From NCBI GenBank assembly GCA_963753725.1, contig CAVWDI010000010.1, positions 248,001-312,000 of the forward strand: 64,000 nt of DNA, read 5' to 3'. Position numbers and translations under genes: made by a program. This stretch comes from CAVWDI01 sp963753725. GTDB taxonomy: Bacteria > Chloroflexota > Anaerolineae > Anaerolineales > UBA4823. Below the pieces are notes generated by a model that ran no database searches, had not been told where the DNA came from, and was given only the letters and a program-made list of their open reading frames with translations. This document shows, one piece after another, positions 55,831 through 64,000 of this stretch. Every line of letters begins with the position of its first letter. Within the stretch, counting starts at the first letter, position 1.

Positions 55831-56803
55831 CTAGGTCTCGTTCCTGTTTTCCAAAGCCTTGTGTAGAAAGTTCTGGAAAAGGCTGAGCAGTTCTGAACCC
55901 TGCGCAAGTTCTTGAGGGGTAAATGAGATGACAGTGCGAGCGCTCTTTAAATTCTGACTCGCTTCAGCCAGTCGTGCGGCTTGCGGCGTCAGCATAAGCA
56001 ATTCCGGACTGCTCTTGAGGACCTCTACCTGTTCTTTTTCGAATGCCAGGCGCAAGCGATCACTGGCCAACTCGTCCTCAAGACGTTGGTGTGCCAGCGC
56101 GGCTTCTTTTTCGAGCAGAATCTTGTTCAACTCGATCTTTTTCAAGTCGAGGGTGTGATCCATTAATGCGATTTCTTCGTCAGCCTGGTATCTGGCTTTG
56201 GCGGCTGCTGCCCGCGCCTGGTGGTTAAGGTGCTCGGTTTGTTCGAGCAGCCGCGCCTTCTCCTGCTGGCGAAGAGCAAAGGTAATCTCCGGGTCGGTCG
56301 GTTCCAACGATTGCACGGCAAGGGAAATCAGTTCAATGCCCAGTTTTTCATTAATAAGGGGCGACTGTTCATTCAAATAGTTACAGAATACCGGTCGAGG
56401 ATAGCGCATGGATCTCGGAGCGCTCAGTGTATTCTTTGACCAGCCCCTCCAGGAGGACTTGAGCTTCATCGGCGGCGCGTGCTACTGCATCGCTGCTCCA
56501 ACCTCCCACGCGGATCAAGGATTGAATGTGTTCGAGAGACGGCACAACAGAGCCAGCCAGTTTAACGATCACCTCCAGATTCCCTGCTGCAGTCACCTCG
56601 ATCGTCATCTGGATTGGGCTGGTTGTGCGTTTGAGTGGAAGGCTGAAATGACGTGGATAGAGCAAGCCTTTTCGAAAGCCGATTTGCCCTTTGGTCTCGT
56701 ACAGCACCAGGGCATCCGGCTGACGAATACGATACTCAAATAAAACAACCAGCACACAACCCACAACAACGATCCCAACAATAACACCCAGGATAATGTC
56801 CAT
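55831..56803 (-). CDS. SPFH/band-7-like membrane protein with coiled coil, one frameshift
   Basis: GAGGAG precedes the ATG at 56803. One N-terminal helix (IILGVIVGIVVVGCVLVVLF) leads to a band-7-type beta domain (YETKGQIGFRKGLLYP, MTIEVTAAGNLEVIVKLAGS) and, after removal of one base near 56394, a long charged coiled coil (about residues 190-270, ARLLEQTEHLNHQARAAAAK-type). About 323 residues. SPFH proteins form ring-like membrane scaffolds. It is the promoter-proximal gene of a unit with the giant fusion protein, so scaffolding that enzyme at the membrane is a reasonable inference. Confidence 0.6.
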
Positions 56804-57436
56804 AATCCGTATCTCCTCTGAAATATAAAAAGCTTACTATCTATTATTCCGAAGTTGGCTGGTGAATCAGCGGGGGCACCAAAATCCAGGTAGTTTTAAG
56901 GAATTAGGTCCCATCCACCAGCTTGGACCCGAATTGGATGCGCACGGATATTTCTGCCGCGATATCCATGCAGCCGGAATAGTTCGCATTATTATAATCA
57001 ATTTGGGGAATCGAGAGTTGGGGAATATTTCCTGAAGAGCATGAGTTCGATTTTACTGCCAGCTCGAGGGAAACCATAAGCGCCGTACAGAGGCAGGGCT
57101 GGGTAGATTTCAGCATCCAGCGCGATTGGCAGCCTTGTCTTCCCCTAAAAACCAGGGATTAAAATCCGCTCCCAAAGGGATTGCTGCGCATCAGCATGAC
57201 AATCATGTCTTTTTAGGCAGCCCCGTTCATTTAACTTTCTTGAAACTTCACAAACGAGGCAGCAGCAATGACAACCGTAAAACCTTACGCACATATACCA
57301 ACTACCATATCGCCTGAAGCGCAAGCCTTTTAGCGCATGATGCCAAAATCGCACTTGATACCGTTCGCGTTGGAGAAAGTGGGAGCTTGAGTCAAGAAGT
57401 ATTTATTAGGTGAATTTGTGTTCACGCATCGATACT
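56804..57436. other. 633-base gene-poor stretch
   Basis: Apart from the HAD tail fragment (57031-57162) no gene is supported. The region separates two minus-strand units and should contain the promoter of the SPFH-like gene, which I could not place. Confidence 0.4.
57031..57162 (+). pseudogene. C-terminal remnant of a HAD phosphatase
   Basis: The plus-strand frame reads HEFDFTASSRETISAV, then SIQRDWQPCLP, matching the end of the intact HAD protein at 45565 (REFDYVAGAEEAMSAV, then SIRRDWQQVFP). Only about 40 residues remain; all catalytic motifs are lost. Confidence 0.65.
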
Positions 57437-58066
57437 TTACTTTGCCCGGGCACGTTTGATTAAAACGATCAGAAGGATAATAAAACAAACGAACAACGCC
57501 AATACAAAGACAGCCATTCCGCTGAGGATCGATCCCCCAACCTTGGCAAAGATGTTGAAGAATTCCCACATTAGATTTGGCCCAACGGATACTACGATTT
57601 CCGGCCGCAGGCTGCCGTCCTGGTATTGGCAGGTAAAAGTATAGATGCCTGGATCATCAATGGTAAAACTCATTATCAATACCGCAACACGTTCCAAATT
57701 TTTCGTATGATAGGTATTGCTGTCCACGAAATCAGGTGCGGCGGTAACCTTTGCGCCAGTTGCCTTCGAAGTCAGGGCGCATTCCAGGAAGGGGGGTTGG
57801 CTGCCAGAATCGAATTTCACGCCGTTCACCAGGCTGCGATACTCGTAGTAGACTGCGAACGCGCCGGGCTTGGGGAAGGTGATTTCAGCCGATCCAGGGA
57901 CAACCACCTGAGTGAGGTTGTCTATATCCACTCTCTGCTCTAATGCGCCCGGGAGGGTGGGGAATGTTTGATAAACAACCATCATTGTGAGCGAGCAGCC
58001 GAGAAAAAGCGCTAGAGCCGCCAATCCTAAAGCCCAATAGTTGAATTTGTTTACCCTGGTATTCAT
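57437..58066 (-). CDS. Membrane protein with two terminal helices and an extracytoplasmic domain
   Basis: A 209-residue protein: N-terminal helix (YWALGLAALALFLGCSLTMMVV), an extracytoplasmic beta-rich domain of about 120 residues containing ITFPKPGAFAVYYEYRS and DDPGIYTFTCQYQDG, and a C-terminal helix (GMAVFVLALFVCFIILLIVL) with a basic tail. The domain resembles emp24/PKD-like folds that bind small ligands, but no family is recognised. It is 9 bp after the DUF4177-like gene; the two are probably co-transcribed. Confidence 0.6.
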   Translation of the reverse strand: MNTRVNKFNYWALGLAALALFLGCSLTMMVVYQTFPTLPGALEQRVDIDNLTQVVVPGSAEITFPKPGAFAVYYEYRSLVNGVKFDSGSQPPFLECALTSKATGAKVTAAPDFVDSNTYHTKNLERVAVLIMSFTIDDPGIYTFTCQYQDGSLRPEIVVSVGPNLMWEFFNIFAKVGGSILSGMAVFVLALFVCFIILLIVLIKRARAK

Positions 58067-58074
58067 CTTTTAAT

Positions 58075-58357
58075 TTATCCTGAGGAGCGTTTAAAAACAC
58101 AGAAGTATGAATTGCTGTATACGTATGCCGCCCCCGGGAAATGGATGTCCCCTTTGTTCCCGACTCCTGGTATTGGTTCCATGTGGATCAATTCCCAACC
58201 TAGATCACCCAGGTAATTGAGCCTGGGGATCGTGGACTGAACTGCATACTTAGGAGGGTTTTTCATTCTGAGCTCAGCATCGTGTAAAGAGTTCAGGAAA
58301 GCCCTTATTTTCGATATTGGCATAAAGAATTTCTGTTAAGTATTCCCAACGCCCCAT
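58075..58357 (-). CDS. DUF4177-like small protein, one frameshift
   Basis: AAAGGAG lies before an ATG at 58357. The first 20 residues (MGRWEYLTEILYANIENK) connect to FLNSLHDAELRMKNP after removing one G near 58306. The C-terminal LNYLGDLGWELIHMEPIPG and YVYSNSYFCVFKR match the DUF4177 pattern (strand, helix, GWEL, strand, FKR). About 93 residues. Function unknown; next to the membrane protein above. Confidence 0.65.
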
Positions 58358-58654
58358 TTCACACACTCCTTTATATATATACCAGTATAAGTGCTGTCGA
58401 GATCGAACTTAAAAGGATTATCTGGGGAATAATGGAATGGGTAAACGTGGGCACATCATCTCTTTATTAATATTCTTGGTTTCGCCCAAGATCATTGGTT
58501 TTGAAACAGGATACAAATAGAGGCCACGGTATCGGAAGAATGGCTAGTTGGCGTTGGACGGTGCGGCGGCACACAGAAGATGGGCCGGGGGTAAAATATG
58601 GATTATTCGGCAGCCTTTTTTATAATGAGCGGCCAAGTATTTCAGGAGCAATAA

Positions 58655-59493
58655 ATGAAACTGACCGTCCTGGTGGACAACAACACTTTGATTGACCGCT
58701 ATTTTTACGGCGAACCGGGGGTGTCATATTACATCGAAGCGGATGGATTAAAGGTCCTGTTCGATCTGGGATATTCCGATCTCTTTATCCGGAATGCTCA
58801 CAAAATGTCGATCGATTTATTCGACTTGGACTATATCGTGCTTTCTCACGGGCATTTAGACCACAGCTGGGGGCTAGACCCGCTGCTGCGCATGTACACT
58901 GAGGCTACGTTAGAGGGATTTACAACCAAACGCCCAAAGCTGGTCGCCCATCCAAAAGCGCTGCTGCCCAAGTGGAATGATGAGATGCCGCAAAGCGGAT
59001 CCTTGATTGGCGCAAACGTGTTGTCTGCTTTTTTCGAACTCCAATTGAACAAAGAGCCACAGTATTTAAGCGAGCATTTGATCGTTCCTGGGCGAGATAG
59101 AGCGCACGAATGATTTCGAAGCCCAAGAACCGCACGGGAAAATGCTGGAGAATGGGATTGAGAAGGATGACTTTTTGCTGGATGATTCAGCTTTGTCCTA
59201 CAAAGCTTCAGGGGGACTAGTGATCGTTACCGGCTGTTCCCATTCGGGGATATGCAATATTGTCCAACAGGCGCGGCAAGGCATGTGGCGAGCGGCGTAT
59301 ATTGGACATCATCGGCGGCTTTCATTTGATGGACCCTCGGAAAGAACAGCTGCTGGGCACGCTTGAATATATGCAGGCTCTGAACCCTGAAGCATTACAC
59401 GCCTGCCACTGCACCGATCTGAACTCTAAAATCGCTTTATCCAATGTGGTTGATCTGAAGGAAGTGGGGGTTGGATTAATCCTGGAATATTAA
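58655..59493 (+). CDS. MBL-fold metallohydrolase (MJ0301-like), two frameshifts
   Basis: ATG at 58655 with AGGAGC upstream. The metal-binding HxHxDH motif is in VLSHGHLDHSWG; a downstream VTGCSHSGICN contributes the next His, and the final His is in LHACHCTDL. Extra bases near 59087 and 59284 break the frame; repaired text reads LIVLGEIERTNDFEAQ and QQARQACGERRILDIIGG. About 278 residues, of the group that includes a tetrahydromethanopterin-pathway enzyme of archaea. A broader hydrolase role is likely here. Confidence 0.75.
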
Positions 59494-59500
59494 TTATCAA

Positions 59501-59537
59501 ATAGACCTCACAGGTATCATTGACCGGTGAGGTCTAT
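59501..59537. terminator. Hairpin after the MBL-fold gene
   Basis: A perfect 11-bp stem ATAGACCTCAC / GTGAGGTCTAT, with three further pairs (GGT/ACC) in the loop, lies 8 bp after the stop. It lacks a U-tract on either strand, so it may be a bidirectional stabiliser or a weak terminator. Confidence 0.55.
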
Positions 59538-59597
59538 ATAATGACAGCTATCCGTGTTTAGAGAGCTGTGAGATGACCTGATATTTGGTTTACTAAC

Positions 59598-59993
59598 TCA
59601 GGCTTCCACAGCCTGGTTCTTTTCGGGGATGGGGTGTGTCTTCCAGCGGCTGTAAGCGATGAACAGCAAAATTGCGGCATTCACCAGGTTCAACACGATA
59701 TTCCCCATCTCGCCGCGGGTGATGTGATAAACCGTTGCCCCGGCCATAACAATCGCCAGGCCGAGCGCGGCCAGCGGGATGAGGTCGGTTCGTATCTTGA
59801 ACAGACCAGGCAGGATCAAACCCAACCCGCCCAGGATCTCAGCTGCTCCGCTGAAGTAGTGCAGCGTGGGCGTCAGCTCGTACATCCATGCCATCATGGG
59901 CGGCAGCCCGGGCGGCGGGCTGAAATGCATAAATCCGACAAAGATAAAATACAGGCCAAAAATAACTTGCAATATCCATAGAAAAATGTTCAT
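59598..59993 (-). CDS. DoxX-family membrane protein
   Basis: A 131-residue four-helix protein with GLYFIFVGFMHFSPPPG and SGAAEILGGLGLILPGLF, typical of DoxX-like (DUF417/DoxX) proteins. GAGGAT precedes the ATG. These proteins are often tied to redox or quinone chemistry in membranes. It is convergent with the MBL-fold gene. Confidence 0.8.
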   Translation of the reverse strand: MNIFLWILQVIFGLYFIFVGFMHFSPPPGLPPMMAWMYELTPTLHYFSGAAEILGGLGLILPGLFKIRTDLIPLAALGLAIVMAGATVYHITRGEMGNIVLNLVNAAILLFIAYSRWKTHPIPEKNQAVEA

Positions 59994-60144
59994 AAATAAA
60001 TCCTCCTGAGGTTGAAATAAAATTCTTGGAATAATGCGCAGAGGAATGGATAAATATCTGCTGCAATCCCGGGATATAATCGTGTGTAAAGAGATTTCCT
60101 TAGCGGCACACGAACTACAGTAATTATATCTTATTTATCTTGAT

Positions 60145-60303
60145 ATGATTAAGGATATTATGGAAAAATTCTCTCCGAATTTACCCAACGCCACCCGGAC
60201 ATATGCATTACCGCGCATCCTACATGATGTCTTAGGAATTTACGAGATCATCTTCTGGGTCTGGCAGGTGGTGGAAGTAAACCAGTCCGCAAAAGGGGAA
60301 TAA
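60145..60303 (+). CDS. Possible 52-residue protein, low confidence
   Basis: An ATG-to-TAA frame at 60145-60303 reads MIKDIMEKFSPNLPNATRT and ends VWQVVEVNQSAKGE. No clear ribosome site and no family recognised. It could be the tail of a decayed gene. Confidence 0.25.
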   Translation: MIKDIMEKFSPNLPNATRTYALPRILHDVLGIYEIIFWVWQVVEVNQSAKGE

Positions 60304-60358
60304 ACATGTACTCTCCAGAGCCAAAGCATAAAAAAGCCTTCACCCAGAAAGATGGACC

Positions 60359-60954
60359 ATGAATACAGCCAGACAGGCGCGTATTTACGATACCGCCGTC
60401 AAGACTGCTTCCAACCTGGCGCAGCTGGATTGGTTCTGTGCTGCCGCATATCCATGGATCGCGCGTGCTGGAGGTTTCATTCGGAACTGGATACCTGCTG
60501 ACCCAATACGCTGACCGGTATGAGACATTTGGGATCGATTACAACTGGGAACTTATTCAAACAGCTAAAGCCAACCTGCACAAAACAGGCATTCAGATGA
60601 CATCTGGGCCAGGCGGATGCGGGAACCTGCCGTTCCCTTCAGAGTATTACGACACGCTGGTAAACACGATGGCTTTTAGCGCCTATCCGGATGGACGTGC
60701 GGCCATGTCCGAGATGAGACGGGTGTTGAAGCCAGGACGGCCGGATGTTGGTGGTGGATGTAAATTACCCTAGGGACCGGGATTATTTGGGAATGAAACT
60801 GGCCCGTTTCTGGGCCAGTCGTGGAGATATTCTGCGCGATATGGGGGCGCTGTTTGAACAGTTTGGTTTTGAATACAGCGACCAGGAAGTGGGTGGTTTT
60901 GGAAGCGTGCACTTGTACATCGCGACCAAAACCGTATCCACGAATTTACACTAA
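60359..60954 (+). CDS. SAM-dependent methyltransferase, two frameshifts
   Basis: Start ATG at 60359 (MNTARQARIYDTAVKTAS). Extra bases near 60430 and 60735 break it; repaired text reads LDWSVLPHIHGSRVLEVSFGTGYL and VLKPGGRMLVVDVNYP, covering motif I and the post-I region. About 197 residues, class I fold. The acidic motif II residue is in TFGIDYNWEL. No ribosome site stands out. Substrate unknown. Confidence 0.65.
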
Positions 60955-61135
60955 TTTTCACTAATGGACAAAAGCTTTAAAACCTTAAAGCACAAAAATC
61001 ATTAGATATCTAGAGTCCTAACCTGCAATAAAACTTAATTATTATTGCACTATATTACTAAAAGATCAAAATTAAGAAAAATGGGTTTTTATTCGTGAAT
61101 ATTCGCGCTTTAGTGCTTTAGCAAAAATTAGCGGA

Positions 61136-61477
61136 TCAAAAAAATACCGGGTTATCTTCTTCTTCGGCTTCGTATGCTTCGTAGTAGTCGATCACCTTTT
61201 CTTCGGAGCGTTTGGTCATCAGGTTCAGCAGGAAATAAGCCGGAACGGCCACGAAGACCAGCCCCAGTACCAGCGCAGCCAACCCTGCAGTCAGGGCGGT
61301 CTGGGCATCATATCCGCCTAAGAAATTGATCTGGTCCTCAGCGAAATAGCTGGTTGGTACGGTGATCGACCCGAAGCACACCATCATCAATCCCAGTGTA
61401 CCGCACAGGATGGAGATGATCGCGACGGTCAGGCTGATGAAGGGTTTGTTGTTGTTCAATACGGCCTCCAACGCCAT
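61136..61477 (-). CDS. Small two-helix membrane protein
   Basis: 113 residues from the ATG at 61477; a TTG at 61498 would extend it by seven. Two helices (LTVAIISILCGTLGLMMVCFG and ALTAGLAALVLGLVFVAVPAYF) flank a short extracytoplasmic loop. The C-terminus is strongly acidic (YEAYEAEEEDNP). No family recognised. Confidence 0.55.
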   Translation of the reverse strand: MALEAVLNNNKPFISLTVAIISILCGTLGLMMVCFGSITVPTSYFAEDQINFLGGYDAQTALTAGLAALVLGLVFVAVPAYFLLNLMTKRSEEKVIDYYEAYEAEEEDNPVFF

Positions 61478-61678
61478 TAGTATACTTGATTCTCTCAATT
61501 TTGCTTGAAGAAAACCACATAATATCAGTGGATATTATTAAAATAAATATTGGCTGTAGAAAAATTGTATTAGAATTTTAGGTGAGAACCGCCCTATTCG
61601 CCCATATATTGAAAAACCGTTGAAAAAGGAATATATATAAAAAACACAAACAGTCATGATTGATGAAAGGATAAACAG

Positions 61679-62359
61679 ATGAAAGACAATTACCATATCG
61701 ACCTGGATAGTTACAGTCTGGATAAATTCAGACAGGACCTGGAATCACGCGAGGTTACTAAAAGCAGAAGGCTGCTGAAAGAGAATATCCCCGAAAATTT
61801 TGCTCACATGGAAGCGCAGGGCATCACAAACCTGCAACAGTTGAGCGATGCTCTCAAAACCAAGCAGAAACTGGCGGCATTCTCTCAGGCGACAGGCTTG
61901 CCTGAGGACTACCTGGTCTTACTCAAGCGCGAGGTGGGCAGTTACACGCCCAATCCGTTCAACCTGAGTAAAGTGCCCGCAACCGATCCAGAGATTATAA
62001 ATAAATTTGAAGCTATAGGAATAAAGAACACTCGCCATTTATTCGACAGGGGACAAACAAAATCGGAGCGTGAGCAGCTCTCCCGCCAGACTGGATTGCC
62101 CGAGAGCGCGGTCCTGGAGATGATGCGCATAGCCGATTTGCGCCGTATCTGGGGAGTGGGGCCGTTCTTCACGCGCATCCTGTATGCAGGCGGGCTATGA
62201 CTCGGTCCAGGCGGTTGCTGATGCGGACTTGGATAAGATGTACCAGGAAGTCAACCAGATCAACAAGGAGAGGGGATACACATCCATCATGGCCAGCAAG
62301 GGGGAGGTGGGATGTGCATCCAGTACGCTAAGCAGCTGCCGGTGGTGGTGGAGTACTGA
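61679..62359 (+). CDS. DUF4332-like protein, two frameshifts
   Basis: A soluble protein built from helix-hairpin-like repeats: FAHMEAQGITNLQQLSDAL, ATGLPEDYLVLLKREV, KFEAIGIKNTRHLFDRG, QTGLPESAVLEMMRIADL and WGVGPFFTRILYAGG. This is the DUF4332 pattern (tandem HhH-like motifs). An extra G near 62188 and a missing G near 62332 break the frame; the repaired end reads YAKQLPVVVEY and stops at 62359. About 226 residues. The start at 61679 has GAAAGG about 8 nt upstream. The IS110 element lies directly downstream. Confidence 0.7.
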
Positions 62360-62402
62360 CAAACCTATGACTTGTCATTCTAGTTACCATACAATTGGCA
62401 AA

Positions 62403-62532
62403 GGTGCAAAAATGGGGTAGAACAGACATGGAACATTACCACAATCCGTCTACCCCACTGGCACCTGTCTGAGGAATAAGGGCCAATGTCATTCAGCGCT
62501 GAGAGCGCCACGTTCAGACCGCCCCCTCAGAC
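62403..62532 (+). ncRNA. Candidate IS110 bridge RNA leader, two structured stem-loops
   Basis: The non-coding leader folds into two long stem-loops. Stem 1 pairs GGTGC (62403-62407) with GCACC and TGGGGTAGA (62413-62421) with TCTACCCCA (62449-62457), leaving an internal loop and a 27-nt terminal loop. Stem 2 pairs GTCTGAGG (62467-62474) and GGGC with GCCCCCTCAGAC (62521-62532), with an inner GCGCT-GAG-AGCGC hairpin. Bridge RNAs of IS110 recombinases lie upstream of the transposase and have such loops for target and donor binding. The role is inferred. Confidence 0.5.
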
Positions 62533-62641
62533 TACCCCCGGCGGAAGGTCGAAAACGCGTCGTGCCAAGAGCACCATAACTAGAACACATTCAACCGGGT
62601 TGGTGTCACCTGGGCCTCTACGATAGCTCCAGGAGGTCCTA

Positions 62642-63859
62642 ATGAAAGTATACATCGGAATCGACTGGAGTAAAGACAAACACGATATTGTTTTCATGAA
62701 CGAACAAGGAGGTCACATTTCTCATCTAACCATTGAGCATTCACCGGGAGGTTTCGAACTCTTCGATGAAAAGCGAGAGATTATGGGTGTTCAACCACAA
62801 CAATGTTTGGTTGGGATTGAAACTCACCATAACCTGTTTCTAGACTACTTATGGAGCCGTGATTACTCCAGCATCTTCGTTTTGCCTCCTTTTCAGGTCA
62901 ATCGCTCACGGGGTCGTTACGGGTCCAGTGGAGCTAGCAGCGATAGAAGTGATGCGGGTTTAATTGCTGATATCCTGCGCACTGATCGTCATCGTCTGAC
63001 GCTATGGCGGCCAGATCTCCCGCTGACACAGCAAATCGCTTCAAGGGTTAGTTTACAGAGTTTTCTAACCCACAGCATCATCCAGATTACAAATCGTTTG
63101 CGGATGGTGTTGTGGCGCTACTACCCCAACGCAGCTCATGTTTTCAGCAGCCTGGATACGCAGATTGCATTGGAGTTCATCTGTGCCTTCCCAACACCCG
63201 CTGACGCTGAAAAGCTCACTTTTGAGGATTTTCGCCGCTTTGCCAAGCAGCATCGTTATCCCAATCCAAAGAAACTACCGGCTTGTTTTGCTCGCTTGCA
63301 AAGAAACCAACCTCAGGCAGAGCAAGCGACGGTGCAGGCCTTTCGTGATGAAGCCGTGCGCCTCTCCAAGTTGAGCTTACAGCTGGTGCGAGAACGGGCG
63401 CTTACTGAGCGTGAGATCAATAAGCTCTTCGCTGCTCATCCTGATGCACCCATCTTCTCATCTTTGCCCGGAGCGGGTAAAAGGCTGGCTCCAGCTTTAC
63501 TGGCTAAGTTTGGCGATAATCGAAACCGTTTTCCAACTACTCAGGCCCTGCAAAGTGTGGCTGGCACCTGCCCATTCACCAAACAGAGCGGTAAGCGAAA
63601 GTATGTCCTGTTTCGCTATGCTTGTGACCGTGAATTCCGGAATATCGCCCAAATGTGGGCCAGGGCTTCGCTGAAAGAGTCGGTTTGGGCTAATACATAC
63701 TTCCAGATGGCGCTACCACGTTGTAAGTCCTTTAGCCATGCCTACCGCCGCTTGGCTAATCGCTGGCTGGTGATCGCTTGGCGGATCTGGCAAGATGGAG
63801 TAACCTATGATGAGAACCTACATATGCGGAAACATGCAATGCGGGTTAAACCCAATTAG
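62642..63859 (+). CDS. IS110-family transposase (DEDD recombinase)
   Basis: CAGGAGGTCCTA precedes the ATG. N-terminal RuvC-like DEDD domain: Asp in YIGIDWSKDKHD, Glu in LVGIETHHN, and Asp pair in SDRSDAGLIADIL. The C-terminal Transposase_20 domain has IFSSLPGAGKRLAPALLAKFG and the catalytic Ser in FTKQSGKRKYV. All key residues are present and the 405-residue frame is intact, so the element may be active. Members act with a bridge RNA. Confidence 0.85.
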   Translation: MKVYIGIDWSKDKHDIVFMNEQGGHISHLTIEHSPGGFELFDEKREIMGVQPQQCLVGIETHHNLFLDYLWSRDYSSIFVLPPFQVNRSRGRYGSSGASSDRSDAGLIADILRTDRHRLTLWRPDLPLTQQIASRVSLQSFLTHSIIQITNRLRMVLWRYYPNAAHVFSSLDTQIALEFICAFPTPADAEKLTFEDFRRFAKQHRYPNPKKLPACFARLQRNQPQAEQATVQAFRDEAVRLSKLSLQLVRERALTEREINKLFAAHPDAPIFSSLPGAGKRLAPALLAKFGDNRNRFPTTQALQSVAGTCPFTKQSGKRKYVLFRYACDREFRNIAQMWARASLKESVWANTYFQMALPRCKSFSHAYRRLANRWLVIAWRIWQDGVTYDENLHMRKHAMRVKPN

Positions 63860-64000
63860 ATAACCATTTTTTGAGCTATCGTAGAATTTTGTATTATGTA
63901 TGGTTTTGTTCCATTGTTAAAGTGCCGTTATTCGTGTGATACAGGTCAAATTGTGTGCTTTGACACTGCTAGTTCAATGCGTCTAGTAAAAGTTTTAGGT
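63860..64000. other. tail after transposase to window edge
   Basis: 141 bases, A+T rich; probably contains the right end of the IS110 element. No gene seen. Confidence 0.4.

Larger units (their letters stand above)
62403..63900 (+). mobile_element. IS110-family insertion sequence (boundaries approximate)
   Basis: One transposase gene with a structured leader and short downstream tail. No terminal inverted repeats are visible, as expected for the IS110 group. The left end must lie after the DUF4332 stop at 62359; the right end lies after 63859. Exact ends cannot be set from one copy. Confidence 0.65.

Overview
The window looks like a piece of a Chloroflexota genome, most likely Anaerolineae. 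This is inferred from gene families rather than from any marker gene. The signs are many lipoproteins with clear lipoboxes, a LuxR-HTH/NB-ARC regulator, a beta-helix lipoprotein carrying a glycoside-hydrolase domain, a SARP/TPR remnant, a C-GCAxxG-C-C redox protein and a ROK-controlled sugar operon. I see no rRNA, tRNA or CRISPR array. Base composition is near 50% G+C.

Layout. 0-22 kb is mostly a plus-strand accessory region: a TetR regulator, a flavodoxin, lipoproteins (one with eight 32-residue repeats), three paralogous MDR quinone-oxidoreductase-like genes, a C-GCAxxG-C-C protein with an in-frame UGA at its conserved Cys, a membrane-anchored degenerate receiver pair, a CPBP protease and DUF membrane proteins. 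22.2-40.7 kb is one long minus-strand operon. 41-48 kb holds SDR/NAD-binding, toroid, HAD and MFS genes and a SARP remnant. 48-50 kb is a SulP transporter. 50-57 kb is a second minus-strand unit: an SPFH-like membrane protein, a giant pseudo-aminotransferase/aminotransferase/PEP-carboxylase-like fusion of about 1,870 residues, and a 43-residue membrane protein. 57-62 kb has small membrane, MBL-fold, DoxX, methyltransferase and DUF4332 genes. The window ends in an IS110-family element with a structured non-coding leader.

Main system. The 22.2-40.7 kb operon reads as a complete route from sulfoquinovose glycosides to sulfite. In order of transcription it encodes: ROK regulator, fucose-isomerase-like isomerase, tandem-domain sugar-binding lipoprotein, two ABC permeases, a UROD-like protein, a transaldolase, a GH4/GH188-like NAD-dependent glycosidase, an APH-type kinase, an aldehyde dehydrogenase, SuyA-like and SuyB-like sulfo-lyase subunits, a LarA-type 2-hydroxyacid racemase, a HAD phosphatase and a YeiH/SuyZ-type anion exporter. 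The proposed flow is: uptake, hydrolysis, isomerisation to sulfofructose, transaldolase cleavage to sulfolactaldehyde, oxidation to (S)-sulfolactate, racemisation by the LarA homologue, desulfonation to pyruvate plus sulfite, and sulfite export. The racemase step would resolve the stereochemical mismatch between the (S)-sulfolactate made by sulfoglycolysis and the (R)-specific sulfo-lyase. This assignment is inference from families and gene order. Altronate or another hexuronate is the main alternative.

Data quality. Seventeen genes need a total of about 25 single-base frame corrections (about 19 extra bases and 6 missing bases), many in short homopolymers. The errors are patchy: 19.6-39.8 kb is clean, while 2-6 kb and 50-62 kb are dense with them. 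Most of these genes are otherwise intact, so uncorrected sequencing indels are at least as likely as true decay. Three genuine remnants (an SDR head, a SARP/TPR chimera, a HAD tail) are also present.
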